From positions 8,984,858 through 9,048,857 of the forward strand of contig OX387190.1 of NCBI GenBank assembly GCA_947561395.2: 64,000 nucleotides of DNA, read 5' to 3'. This stretch comes from Buxus sempervirens. Taxonomy: Eukaryota; Streptophyta; Magnoliopsida; Buxales; Buxaceae. Both the position numbers and the translations under genes were made by a program. Of the stretch, positions 1-12,186 are shown in pieces (within the stretch, counting starts at the first letter, position 1; the number at the start of each line of letters is the position of its first letter). Under the pieces are notes generated by a model. That model saw only the letters and a program-made list of their open reading frames with translations. It did no database searches and was not told the origin of the DNA.

Positions 1-19
1 TTCATACCTCATCCCCTGC

Positions 20-655
20 TCAAAGTGCTCCCGTCTGTCTGTCTGTCTCACTAGATACCATATGAGGGGCAAACCGGAATAGTTCGTCGAATCGGGGCTC
101 GTACTGCAAGACTGACTGGTCTTCCTGGGAGATGTGCATGAACTCCCCTGCCTTCTGACGGCAGAAATCGGCGGTGAAGTAACGCTCATAGAAGAGCTCC
201 CTGAATCTCTCCCATGAAATTTCCTCATCTGGCTCAAACCTCCTATTCACCGAACACCACCAATGGACTGCCTCTCGCTCAAACATAAAGGTGGCCAGTT
301 GCACTTTCCTATCCTGAGGACAACCCATGCCCTCAAATATCCATTCAATCCTCAGAATCCATCGCTCAGCCAGCATAGGATCCAGTAAACCTCCAAAAGT
401 TGGGGGTCCCATCTTACAGAACCGCTCTAAATCTCGGGCAGCTTGATCCTCATTATGATCTCTATCATCCTCTCTTCTACCTTTTGAATAAATCTCCCCA
501 ATTAACTCAGTCACTGCCCCTATGGCTCTCCAAACATCATCCTGCGAAGTAACCTGTCGCTCAGGTTCTATAGGTGGTACCTCTCTAAGAACATCACGTG
601 GTCTACCTCTGTCCCTTGCCATTGCATCCATGATGATCAACTGCATGGAAGACAA
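20..655 (-). pseudogene. Ty3/gypsy gag (element H), frameshifted near its 3' end
   Basis: This reading frame encodes the N-terminal part of a Ty3/gypsy Gag polyprotein, the structural protein that packages retrotransposon RNA in cytoplasmic particles. The Retrotrans_gag core is clear from about residue 75: DLERFCKMGPP, a P-x-x-AERW stretch, EAVHWW and the WERFRELFYERYF block. The frame starts at ATG 653-655, close to the expected start downstream of the leader, and has no internal stop until 20-22. That stop is not natural. The final residues follow a run of GACA units on the coding strand (about 35-48 in window coordinates), and skipping one 4-base unit restores a reading like that of the second gag in this window. 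The rest of the element lies left of the window. An LTR and a primer site lie upstream, so this is the 5' end of a minus-strand element. Confidence 0.9.
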
Positions 656-1487
656 AATTAATCAAAATAAAAGAATCTCCCATCCATTTATCTTCTAAGT
701 TCACTACGCTTCTACTGTGTATTTCAATAATATCCAATTTATCCTTAATGAATTTAATCACTTATAATTCCTTATTCCCCATTCTATACTTACTACTAAT
801 AGTACAAAAATAACGCAGAAAAGGACTCATGACTTGCTACCACCATTCCTCTCAATATATGTGCACCTATATGAAGGATGGGGAGAAAATCATGCGGATT
901 CTTTTCTAGCTCAAGTTTAAACAAATATATCTCACACACAGTATACCACAAATATACTACAATACACATAAGTATTACATTATATACCCCATTTGTATAA
1001 AGCTTAATACCCAAGTATGTGTTCAGCATTGGCCGATGCCTTACACTACCAAAGTATGGCTATAAACATCTGGCTCATCATCCAATTAAACACACAATAA
1101 CATGCATGCTTAATCAATCATCTCCTATTTCTCACTTCAGATAAATAATTAAAATGATATTACCAACTTCAAACCTTCATCTTGCCATTTATCTCAGTAT
1201 CACCTTTTTACAAAATCCTCATTTACCTTCTCAATCAAGATTTAATAATTCAACTCTAAACATGCAATATTAACAAGACAGCTATACATCAAAATTAACA
1301 AACCATATATTAACAACTAATTATAAAATAGAGGAAGAAAAAACATACCTGTAATAGTAATAACTGCAGGCAATTCTTAGAAGGAACACTCTCAACCTAG
1401 ATTACCTATGTAAATGGTGCTATCTAGCGCAACACTCATCCCCAAATCAACACCCAAGGCTTACAACATAGGATTAGGATCCTATTT
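656..1487 (-). other. Untranslated leader of element H
   Basis: This is the A/T-rich stretch between the gag start and the primer-binding site of the minus-strand Ty3/gypsy element. It has no convincing coding content. The 77-codon open frame at 796-1029 has no recognisable domain and looks like chance. Confidence 0.7.
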
Positions 1488-1499
1488 GCTCTGATACCA
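1488..1499 (-). other. Primer-binding site, initiator Met tRNA type (element H)
   Basis: The minus strand reads TGGTATCAGAGC, the usual plant Ty3/gypsy and copia primer site complementary to the 3' end of initiator tRNA-Met. It lies three bases (AGA) after the LTR end at 1503, which fixes the LTR boundary and the element orientation. Confidence 0.9.
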
Positions 1500-1502
1500 T
1501 CT

Positions 1503-3788
1503 TATAACGCCCCGGATCTAGGTTTATTTAAGAACATAAACCCAACCCTAGAACATTAGAGTAATGGGCTAAAATAACTAATCCAGACTTACACAATTTC
1601 ATTTAATATAATCAGAGTGCAGAAGTTATAATAAATTTTTCTTTTCTTTCAAGAAGCGCGGGATACTAAAGGAAAATCCAATTACCAATTTATCAACTAA
1701 GTCTGAAAAGGGTTAACTAGGATAAAATGTACCTCACCCATGCCATCTAAATAAAAATAATCTGAAACAATTCTTCCAATGTTAAGTCAAATTTAATAAT
1801 GTAAATCCCTAAACCTATACAGGAATAAAGTAATCTTCTTCCTAGTACTCGCTGTAATCCCTAGAAGTGTCTATCCTTGCAATGTCCTCACTAGGAATAT
1901 CTGAAAACAAAACCGATAAAACGATAATGTGAGAAATAACATCTCTATAAGCAGTCATGCAAATAGTTAATCACAATAAAATATGCAACGCTTAATCCGA
2001 CTAATCACATGATTTCAGTTACAATGAAACATAAATCCAAGCATGGTGGCATAGAAATACAACCACAATGAAACATCTTGCTGAGTACACGAACTAATGA
2101 TAAAAGGCAACAGCCACCACATAACATTCATCCCACCGAGTACACGGATTAGGAAGTATCCCATCGAGTACACGGATTAGGATAACCAAATAACCATCTT
2201 CCCACTGAGTACACGGACTAGGAAGTATCCCACCCAGTATACGGATTTAGAATAAATAAATACCAATAACCAAATCCGCCCTACGGAAACAACAAACCAG
2301 GCACCTGCCTTGTCACAACAGTGACCCAAAAACCCACACAAGCAGAGTCAAATACATATCTTAAATCATAGTTTCAATGGGCAATTTAATCCAGGTGTAT
2401 GTAAAATCATTCGGCACTCAAAACATGTCCAAATAGTCCAACTACAGGTGTAGGAACTCTTGAATTCAAGTTTGGTTAAGAGTAAAAGTTTTTTAAATAG
2501 AGGTATTACATTGAAAAGCCTCTCTGGTAAAATCTACCCAAATTCTTTATAAAATTGAATTTTAAACATTAGCCAATGCAAACAATCTCCAAATACCATA
2601 AAATTGATGGTAAATAGGTTAAAAATGGATAAAAGAACTTACGTGGTGAAAAACTAGGCTGGTTGGAAAATTTTCTAAAATCTGACAGAAGGGCTCTCGA
2701 GCGGCCATTAGGGCACCCACATGACTAAATAAAACAGGGTATTTCAGGGGTAGTCACTCGATAGATCGCTCAAGCGACTATTCGGGTGACAGTTCATTCT
2801 AAAAAAATTGCTCTCGAGTTTTGACAACACACAAAGGGCGCTCGAGCGACTGCTCAGGTGGCCTGATACGGTTTACAAAATTCAATAAAAATTTTATAAC
2901 TCAATATCCAATGAATCAAATCCATTCTAAATCATTCTAAAACGCTTTATAAACATGTTAGAACAATTTTCAACAAATAAAACATCATCAAACATGAAAA
3001 CAATTCATCAAACCACCGAATAACCATGGATATCGAATAAACACAAATATATTTTTGTGCAAGTTTAAAGGGACTACTTACTTGGTTTTGGAAACTAAAA
3101 CCTCTCCTAAAAGCAACGCAAGATCATTCCTAAGAACACCAAACGATCTCAACAAGCCTCGATCACTTCTGGGTTAAGAAAACCATAACTTTAGGAACCC
3201 TACAACAAGTCTAAACTTTCCAAAACAAAGCTTCTATCTTGGTTTGATCTTACCTGGGTTTTTGGTGCATGAAAATTATCCTTCTTCCTTCCCTAAGACG
3301 GCTCCAACAAGTGTTTGAGTACTAGGGTTTGATCTCCAAAAGAAAAAAGAAGTATACAGAGAATAGAAATAGTGGGCGGCTGTTTGTTTTGAGTTGAACG
3401 TGAATAGCCTATTTGCGTGCAGATTAGGTTATTTTAATAGTTTTAGTTCTTTTACCAATCTGCCCTCATCTTTAAACCAATTAGAATCAAGCCATTAAAC
3501 CTCAACCAAACCAACCTTGGGTCAACCCACTCTTTTTGGGTTCGACCAACTCCCTTACTGTTTTAATTTTAATTTGCTCTTCACTATAATAGTATGAATA
3601 ATTATAAATAAACTTTTCCCTAATTTAAGTTTAAAATCTCACCTTAGGTTAGCTTTCCGGGTTCTCCTCCGATTCGCCTTGGAATTCTCCGGGTTGAACC
3701 AAGTCCTCAACCACTGCGTATTACTAATAACACAGTTAGTTTATTTATTACGAATAATTATTTTATTACTAAAATCTGGGATTTTACA
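1503..3788 (-). repeat. 5' LTR of Ty3/gypsy element H
   Basis: On the minus strand this LTR starts TGTAAAATCCCAG (right end, 3788) and ends GGGGCGTTATA (1503), where the last two bases are TA instead of the canonical CA. The length is about 2.29 kb. It contains a short tandem array (2082-2255) and a cluster of CTCGAGCG-type motifs (2690-2866). The family resembles LTRs A, B and G elsewhere in the window, which share the GGGTTTTACA or ATTTTACA terminus and the GGGGCRTTAYA end. It interrupts a plus-strand LTR piece that begins at 3789. The partner LTR is outside the window, so the TSD cannot be tested. Confidence 0.8.
2082..2255. repeat. Tandem array of a GAGTACACGGATTAGG unit in LTR H
   Basis: At least five imperfect copies of a motif like GAGTACACGGATTAGGA start near 2082, 2138, 2165, 2207 and 2235. 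Spacing is irregular (27-56 bp). Several copies are followed by AGTATCCCA. The array lies inside the LTR and is not a CRISPR. Confidence 0.75.
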
Positions 3789-4710
3789 TCGGCACTCCCC
3801 AATATGCGTTCCGTCGTACTGGCAAGGTGCGGTGCGACGTTGGCAGTAATCCCCGACCAGCTGCATGTACGGCCTGGTCTTAGCCGAGTTTGTTGATCGG
3901 CAACGGTTTATTGGATTATTTGTTATTTGGGTTACCACCGTGTACTTCAATGAGACATCGATCTTCACGAGCTTTATATTGGTCATGTGGATATGTTACT
4001 TGAGACTCGCACATTTGAGCTATGATTTTGTTGTTCTTGAAGTTCACTCGTGACTTTTACATGTACCGGTATTAGTCGTGTTGTCGAGGATCCATATATC
4101 TTTGATCGGATTGGTATTCCCTAATTTGTTATTTCCGCAGAAGCGGGTTTTGTTGGTTTTGGACTGGGGATTGTACTCATCAACCCATTCGTAGGTGATC
4201 CGCGTTGGTGGTTGACGGAGAAGATGGCAGTGACTGCAGGTACGAGCTCCATCTATCATGTAAGTCGTGATGTGGTGAAATATGGGGGCAAGAATATCTT
4301 ATTAAGTGGTTACAGTTCATGAGTCCTGTCTGGTTACACATGTTTGGTTTGATAATTGATTTGTGAATATTATCGTGGTTTTGTTTTATCGTTTCACCTC
4401 ATGACTATTATTGTAAAATTATGGACTGTTTTATATCATGCATATTGCTACTTGTTAAGATTTATTCTCACTCCAGTTTCTCCCATTTTTCAGGTACTCT
4501 TGGCAAGGACGATAAACTTTGGGCTAGTTATAATGGGTAGTTTTATAGTTGTATTGAAATCCTTTGTATATGATAATCATTAATCAATAATGAAATTTAC
4601 TTCATGTTTCCGCATTTACTCTAATAATAAAGTTAGTAAAAGTTTCAAATTACCCTGTTCTTTAGTTGCTTTTGTTACTTACCATAACACCTCGAGTTTG
4701 GGAAACCGTT
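3789..4710 (+). repeat. 3' part of a plus-strand Ty3/gypsy LTR (piece C), truncated by element H
   Basis: This segment is an inverted copy of part of solo LTR A. Its CATCTATCATGTAAGTCGTG region (about 4249-4268), its track through ACTCCAGTTTCTCCCATTTTTC, and its end ACCATAACACCTCGAGTTTG...GTTACA match the reverse complement of roughly 6753-7740. The right end GTTACA at about 4710 is the LTR terminus. The 5' part must lie left of element H. The small open frames here show no domain. Confidence 0.75.
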
Positions 4711-6451
4711 ACAATTGTTGCCGTTTTTGCTTGTGTGCCTACCTCGTGTAGGTGAGCGTCCTTTAGCGCCTATAGGCGCCTATACAAAATTTTTGACCGC
4801 CAACCACCGCTTAGAGGAGGGAGGTGAGCGTTTAAAAAATGAACTGGCGCTAACCCTGAGTGCCAAAGCGCCCTTGAGCGCCCATAACAGAAAAATCCGA
4901 ATTTTCAGAATTTAATTCTTAATTCAATACCAAATAAATTTTAATAAATGTCATTAATTAAATGAGATGTTTTAAGTCAAAATAAATTACCAAAATACTC
5001 TGTTTTGCAGAAAAATAAATTGGAAGTTATTTTAGGATATTAGTTGCGAAATTTGAAAATGATGAGAAATTCTAAGTTTTATAACAAACAAACTTTATAA
5101 ATTGGGTTAATTAATTATGAGACATTATATTATACAGTATTAACCAGATTTCTACATACTGAATATCCAAATCATAATTTCAACCTAGATAACCCGATAA
5201 TGAACAAAATTTCAGATTCACCCTTTATATGCCGCTAGGCACTATTGTTTACGTAAAGATGAGTCCTTAGGGATCTTTGGTGTCTAGTGGGCATAGCTGA
5301 TTATAGATCCATAGACTAAGATAGATAGCTAAGGGATATTTCATTTGGGTTGAATTACCCCCTTGTGCGAGCGCGTTTCCTTTGCAAGTTTGGTTGCACT
5401 GGAGGGTCCCGTGTCTATAGGGTCATTTCGAGCCTCGCTGGTGATACTTGTACACATGGATTAGCGGCCATCTCCATGTATTGATTTCGGTGCTGTATGC
5501 TGGTGGTTCATGCCAACTCTGTTGACTCATGTGCAATAAGTCGATAACTACGGCTCTTATCTAAGGAGATGTCTCGGGTTTGAGTATCATTAGTAGCATC
5601 GCCCCTAAGCCGTACGGTGGTAAAGCAATTGGTTGAAAGTCATCTCAAAAGGTTTATCTTTCTTTGGGAGTCCTACAATGACATTGAAATCATGAACACT
5701 GGCTATTATTATTTTGTCACATGTTGGAGGCATGTATCTGATATACTATGGTTGGATGTGACTGCTTAGTACATCTGAGTTTTATCTGAGTTGCATGTAT
5801 CTGAAATCAATGCTACTATTCTATGATACTTAGAAATGATTCGATTGCTAATTTGTATTTCAAGACCATTATAAATGTTTAATCGAGCCTGCTTATCCGT
5901 GATAGCTTAATCGTGCATGAATGTTTATATATATATAAACTGTTTATAGCATGCATGTGTTACCTACTGAGATATTTGTATCTCACCCTACCTTTTTATC
6001 TTATTTTCAATTGATACGCGAGAGCGGGGTCATAGTGGTGATTTCCAGGGTGATCTTGCTGACTTTTTGCCAGAGGAGTACTATTATCCAGACTTGGGCT
6101 GAGGTTAAGGAGAGATGATTATATGAGACTAATTGACAGTTTATTTTGATTATTTGGTTTTGATGTATTTGAGAGATTGAGAGTTTTAGTACCCATTGGA
6201 TTGGATGGTTATATTTATTTTATGTTTATGATGATGTTAGGTTACACTTCCGCACAATTACGTTTCCGCACTCTGATAGTTAATGATGAATGGTTTATTT
6301 TAAATTTTAGTCTGGTTATATTTGATGATTATATTTATATGGGCCCAGTAGTACCTCAGATTCAGTTGTTGAGTTGGATTCAGGTTGTTACAGTAGCGAA
6401 CCGGATTCGAGTCAGGAGACGTTTTGCATTGACCTGGTTTGGGGCATTACA
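4711..6451 (+). repeat. 5' LTR of Ty3/gypsy element D (left boundary not defined)
   Basis: The right end is well set: GGGGCATTACA ends at 6451 and a tRNA-Met primer site follows four bases later. The region 5220-6451 reads as LTR sequence with no coding potential. The left boundary is uncertain because piece C abuts it. Positions 4741-4886 hold a cluster of GAGCGCC/GGCGCC motifs like those in LTRs B, G and H, so this stretch may belong to another LTR fragment. Confidence 0.6.
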
Positions 6452-6455
6452 AAGG

Positions 6456-6467
6456 TGGTATCAAAGA
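6456..6467 (+). other. Primer-binding site of element D
   Basis: TGGTATCAAAGA lies four bases after the LTR end at 6451. It is a slightly mutated initiator tRNA-Met primer site and establishes the plus orientation of element D. Confidence 0.8.
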
Positions 6468-6576
6468 AATGGGTCCTAACCTTAGATAGCCAGCCTTAGA
6501 GGGATGGGATTGTGTGTATGCTAGATAGGACCCCTAGAAATATTGGATTCTAACAAATGGAAATTGTATTTTGCAG

Positions 6577-6752
6577 ATGGCTGGTAGAGGGAGATGCGCA
6601 CGAGCTGATGCTACTGATGAGACAGTTGAGGCTATAGAGCAGTAGCAGGATTCCCCATTACCACCACCTCCACCTAGAGGAGATGTTTGGGCTATGGTTG
6701 GCACCTTGGCAGAGCTTCTTGCCAAGGAGAGAGAGGAAAGAATGAGTCAGAA
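6577..6752 (+). pseudogene. Ty3/gypsy gag of element D, N-terminal piece
   Basis: The gag of element D starts at ATG 6577 (MAGRGRCARAD...). It includes a run of five prolines and a region ending ...EERMSQ. An in-frame TAG lies at 6643-6645. Solo LTR A was inserted after 6752. When A and one copy of its 5-base target site are ignored, the frame continues without a shift at 12187, so this and the downstream piece are one gene split by an insertion. Confidence 0.8.
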
Positions 6753-8475
6753 ATTAATGCCCTGGTTCCGGGTCCATTCCCAAACCCGAGGTGTTATGGT
6801 AAATAAACAAAGCTATTAAAGAAACTAGATAATTTAAAACTTTTTCTAACTTTATAATCAGAGTAAATGCGAAAACTTGAATTCAAATTCTCTTTATTAA
6901 TCAACAACAATGATATACAAGGATTTCAATTCCATGAACAACCTACAACTATATAAACTACCCATCTACAATTAGCCCAAAATTTGACGTCCTCGCCAAA
7001 AGTACCTGAAAAATGGGGAGAAACCGGAGTGAGAATAAATCTCAACAAGTAGCAATGTGCATGATGTAAATCAGTCCAAAATTTTACAATAATAGTCATG
7101 AGGTGAACGATAAAACCAAAACCACGATAATACGATGATACAACAATAACAAATACCAATCCACAACAAACATGTGTGACATAATAGGACTCATGTACTG
7201 AAACCACTTAATAAGATATTCCTGCCCCCATAGTTCGCCATATCACGACTTACATGATAGATGGAGCCCGCACCTGTAGTCACTACCATCTCCTCCGTCA
7301 ACCATCAACGCGGACCACCCACGAATGGGCTGGCGCGTACAATCCTCAGTCCAAAATAAAATCCCATCAAGGGTACCGCTTCCGCGAAGGCATACCAATC
7401 CGATCAAAGATTAATGGACCCATGACAACACGTCTAATACCAGTGCATGTGCAAATCACGAGTGATCCTCAAGCACGGCCAAATCATAGCTCCAACGTGT
7501 AAGTCACAAGTAACCTACCAACATGACCAATATAAAGCTCGTGGAAGTCGATGTCTCATTGAAGCATGCGGATGGTAACCTGAATAACAAAATAAAAACC
7601 GTTTACTCATAACAACCTCGGCTAAGACCAAGCCGCACCTGCAGCGGTCGAGAATTGCTGCCTACGTCGCCCACACCTGCAAGTAAAACGGACCGCATAC
7701 TGGGGAGTTCCAAACAAGAATAACTTACCTGCCAATTCCCTTTCACTTCCTAGCTAAGCTATGGATCCATACTAAGCATTGCCCACTAAACTTACAATCA
7801 AAACCTTGAATAACTCAAAGATTCAATATTTAGTGATAAACCTCGTACCAATAATCATAAACATGTCCCAAGTGCTGTGTCCAGTAATAATTTCCAAAAC
7901 CATGATGTCCAACCAAAAGATATTCAAAATAATAATTAAACAATTCTTAAACAGAGTTCCAATTTCAAAAACAATACGATCAAGCATCAAAATCACGAGA
8001 AAACATACAGTTCCTCCAGTTTCAAGTGTTTGCTACTTGCCTTATGATGAACCCAGATTTTTCAGAAACTTCGCCTGTGCCCATTTTTGGAGCTCAATAG
8101 CACCCCTCTAGACTTTTCCAATTTAGATCTTCACCGTTCAGTTTGAAGTCTTCCATGCGTAGAACAAAACCCTAAAATTTCAGTCCATTCCAACGGTTGG
8201 ATATTCCTAGCTCGCCATTCGAAGTTGGCTGGTCGGCCATCTCTGCAACTCTTCTTCTTTCTAATTTCCACCTTTCTTTTCTCTCTTCTCTCCTTCTATT
8301 TTTGCTCCTATCACTTATGCATGAATTTTCCTCTCTTTTTAACTTATTTCAAAACCTAAAACACTCTTTAAGCCTCTATTTTATAGCCTTACTAATAAAC
8401 CAACTCTAATTAGGTTTAGCTTACTCTAATATACTAAGTGTATTCTCTCTTCTACCCTTCTCCTTAATTTAACTC

Positions 8476-11400
8476 TGTAACGCCTCGGTTCCGGGTCCAT
8501 TTCCTAAAACCTGAGGTGTTATGATAAGTAACAAAAGCAACTAAAAATCTGAATCAATTTAAACCTTCAATTAATTTCAACATCAGAGTTATATGCGGAA
8601 ACTTGAAATAATATCCATTAACAAACAAACTTTAAACAATTACAATGTTTTAATCTCAGGAAGCTAGTCTACAACTAAACTGACTACCCCTTTACATACT
8701 AGCCCAATGCTGTCGTCCTTTCCAAGAATACCTGAAAAATGGGAGAAACCGGAGTGAGAATAAATCTCAAAAAGTAGCAAGGTGCATGCATGAAATCATT
8801 CCATGTTTATATAAAATAAATCATGAGGTGTACGATTAAACCAACAACAACATCAACAAGAAAACCGATAATATAGAGAAATCATGGCACACAGCATACC
8901 ACGTCTGTGACATCGCAGGACTAATGGAATAGTAAACAGAGTCCTACAGACATGTGCCAATATGCTACCTTCCAAATTACAAATGGACCAACCACCCTGC
9001 AGTCTGCCTATTCAACACCAATGGAAGAACCCACCAACAACCAAAAAAAGCAATAACCAGCCGCCCTGCAGACTGGCTATTCCAAATGGGTTAACATGCA
9101 CGGCCTAACCAATCCAAGAGTGGGTAATGTACTGACCGACCAATCCAGGAACGGTACCATCCTCGAGATGATAGAATGCCTATGACACAGAATAAGAAAC
9201 TCCAGAAAATAATTTCATTTACTAGCTACTCTAATGGATCAATTAATAATGTAATTGCGAAACCCACATAATTAATAATGTAATTGTGAAACCCACACGA
9301 TTGTGGAAAACCAAACCAGGGAATGGACATACTTTTCAATAACACCACCAAATATAGAACCTCATCTGTATAACAATAACCAAATCCGCCCTGCGGAACT
9401 AATAAACCAGGCACCTGCCTTGTCACAACTGTGACCCAAAAACCAACACAATATGTACCAAGTCATATGTCCAAACTCCAGGTTTCAACGGAAAATAATC
9501 CAAGTATATACATAACTCATTCGGAGCTCAAAGCATGCTCAGATAGTTCAAATACAAGTGCAGAAACTCCCAAAAGCAAGTTTTGTTTAAAAGGAAATAA
9601 ATCAAGACATTAACAATGTTCCTAACTCTTGATTAAAACTTCTATATTTCTATTATCTATAAACATCCAACTTTCCCTCATTTAGAACCCAAGGTGTCGA
9701 AATGTATTAACTCTGTTATTTAGTACTTTCAGAAGGTATCTTAGGTCTATATTGAAGTTTAAAAATAGGTTCGGTTACCCAAAATCATATCTAAATAGGT
9801 TGTGACCTCTTTTTACTTAAAATATCTCCAAAAATTTCATATTTACAATCATCGTCCCAAATTACTATTCTTTAATTCAAATTTAATTCCGCCACTTCCT
9901 ACATCTCAAATTAACTTAGTTACAGGTGTTACAACCTTAGAATTTACAGAAAAATCATTAAAAATTAAATCCGGGCACGAATCCCAAAATCTGGAATTTC
10001 TGACATGTGTCGCTTGAAGAGGAGCTCGAGCAACTATTCTAGCAGCTATAATTTCAGGTTCTGTTTTAGATACACAGGCAGGTCGCCCGTGACTGTGCTC
10101 GAACGGTGTATCAAGCGACTTGTTTTCATGTTCTGATTTAAGGTATACAGATAGGGTGCTCGAGCAGCCTTTCGGGCGCTCTACCCAAAACTCAGTTTTT
10201 CTTGGTTTTTCAGAATTTCCGAAACTTCTCAAATTCCTACGGTTTTAAATTGTTTCTAAACATCTAAATTTCATTCCAAATTACTTCTAAGACAATCCCA
10301 ATCAAATCTTGCTGATTAAAATTTATCTAAGATTTCTTTCTAAATTAAACCACCCATGAGCAACACTTTTCTTGATTCTTAAAGAGAGATTTAAATTACC
10401 AAATCAAAACTTTATAATCATCCGACTTTTCCAATGAAATCCAACTTAAAACCAATACAATCAAACATCAAAATCACAAGAAAACATGCAGTTCCTCCAG
10501 TTTCAAGTGTTTGCTACTTGCCTTTTTGATGAACGCAAATTTGTTGAAAATTCATTCTGTGCCCATTTTATGATCTCGATATCACCCCTATAGACTTCTT
10601 AAATTCAAATCTCCACCGTTCAGTGTGAAGTCCTCCATGCGCAGATCAAAACCCTAAAATTTCAGCCCTTTCCAATGGTTGGATCTTTCTATCTTGTCGT
10701 TCGAAATTGGCTAGTTGGCCATCTCTACAACTCCTTTTTCTTTCTAACCTGATTTTCCACCAACTTCTGGGTTAGTTCACACCACTTTAGACTCCTCCAA
10801 ATCCGATCTCCACCGTTCAAAATACAACGACTGTATCTCCGGGGATCGTCGTTCAAAGTATGCTGGTCGGACCTCTGCAGCACCTCTCTTTTCTTTTCTT
10901 CCCTCTCTTTTCTCTCATTCTCTTCTTCCCCTTATTTCTCCCCAAGCCCAAGCACGAATTTCTTCTGTTTTCCCTCTTATTTTGGCTTACTTTCCAAACC
11001 CTAAACCTTCCCTAGGCCTTCCCTTTTATAAGCTCTCTTAATTAGAAGTCCCAATAGGTTTAGAAGTCCTTCTAAATAGGATTCCCACTCTTAATTGGAA
11101 AGCTTTATATCTTACCCCTCCTTCTAATTCCTTTTTAAAGAATCTCATACAAAAGAAGGATTTATTTTAATTTATTTTCGTTATAATTTAATTTCTTATT
11201 TTAAAATATTACTAAAACACCCCAAAGCTCCCCTTATCCTCAAATTTAAGGCTCCTTATCAACCATAATCACCAATATACCCTTTTTCCTACTCTTAAGC
11301 CATAATTTGCTATTTAAATTCAAACCTAACCCAAATTAAGTCTAGTTAAATATTTCAAGTCTAATAATTATTTACTTACACAATATATTAATTTGGCTAA

Positions 11401-11767
11401 TTAAAAAATGACTAAAATACCCTTTCCTTGAAATTCCATATTTAACATTTGGATCTTTTCCCAAAATTTCTCCTCTTTATTCCTCACATCAATCTTAACC
11501 ATATAATGCACTTTGATTAATACCTATCTTCTCCAACATTCATATTTAATTCACTCTCCCAATTTATCTAAATCAACCCTGCTCTTTCCTATTTAAATGA
11601 AGCCACTATTTAAATCCCTAATTACTCAAAATTATTGTTTATTTATTTAGTTACTAATATCTCTTTGGATCATAATATTATTCCTCCAATACCTAAATTA
11701 AATCTAAACTTCTCAATATTTAGGCTTATTTAATTTACTTTATTTTAGGAAAATCTAGGGTTTTACA
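8476..11767 (-). mobile_element. Solo LTR B (Ty3/gypsy) nested in LTR A
   Basis: On the plus strand it begins TGTAACGCCTCGG and ends GGGTTTTACA, and is flanked by a perfect 5-bp TSD, AACTC (8471-8475 and 11768-11772). It belongs to the same superfamily as LTR A: the stretch AGTTCCTCCAGTTTCAAGTG occurs in both. It is longer (3.29 kb) because of extra sequence that includes a CTCGAG motif cluster (10016-10182) and a partly repeated block around 10500-10880. A TATA-like TATAAAA on the minus strand lies at 11024-11030. There is no coding region. Confidence 0.9.
11024..11030 (-). promoter_or_regulatory. Probable TATA box of LTR B
   Basis: The minus strand reads TATAAAAGGG, about 740 bp from the LTR 5' end at 11767. 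The position and the match to the corresponding site in LTR G (38959) support a U3 promoter role. No expression evidence is available. Confidence 0.5.
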
Positions 11768-12186
11768 AACTCCTTTAACTCTCTTTTAAAGGATCTCCTA
11801 ATTAATTTTCGTACTTAATCTTATTCCTAATTTCAAATTGAAATTATACTTTTATTATTCACTCAAAATACCTATATTTTGGATACTAAATAATATAATT
11901 ACCATTAGGCCAATTTTCCACCCTTTAAGCCTTATTTTATTATTTTACATCCAACTAGGCTAAGATTTTGTCTAGTTGAATTTGTTGACTTAATAACTAA
12001 TTATCTTATTTTCTTTCATGAATTTAACAAATTGAAATGACCAAATTACCCTTCCTCTTTAAATTCCTATTTTAACCTTTATATCTCTCTTTAATTCTCC
12101 TACCATTATCTTTCTTAGTATTTCTTCCATAATTTATTCCTTAATTATTTATTTTATTTTAGGAAAATCCAGGGTTTTACACAAAA

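Larger units (their letters stand above)
6753..12181 (-). mobile_element. Solo LTR A (Ty3/gypsy), itself interrupted by solo LTR B
   Basis: On the minus strand the LTR starts TGTAAAACCCTGG (12181) and ends near GGCATTAAT (6753, canonical CA lost). The flanks CAGAA (6748-6752) and CAAAA (12182-12186) look like a 5-bp TSD with one G-to-A change. Without LTR B and its TSD it is about 2.13 kb. No internal element sequence or second LTR is present, so it is a solo LTR, the product of LTR-LTR recombination. It splits the gag of element D. Confidence 0.85.

Noticed and set aside
2082-2255. CRISPR-like array of short repeats
   Set aside because: Spacing is irregular, repeats are imperfect, and the array lies in a plant LTR.
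8197-8409. Small hydrophobic protein
   Set aside because: It lies in solo LTR A and results from pyrimidine-rich sequence near the minus-strand promoter.
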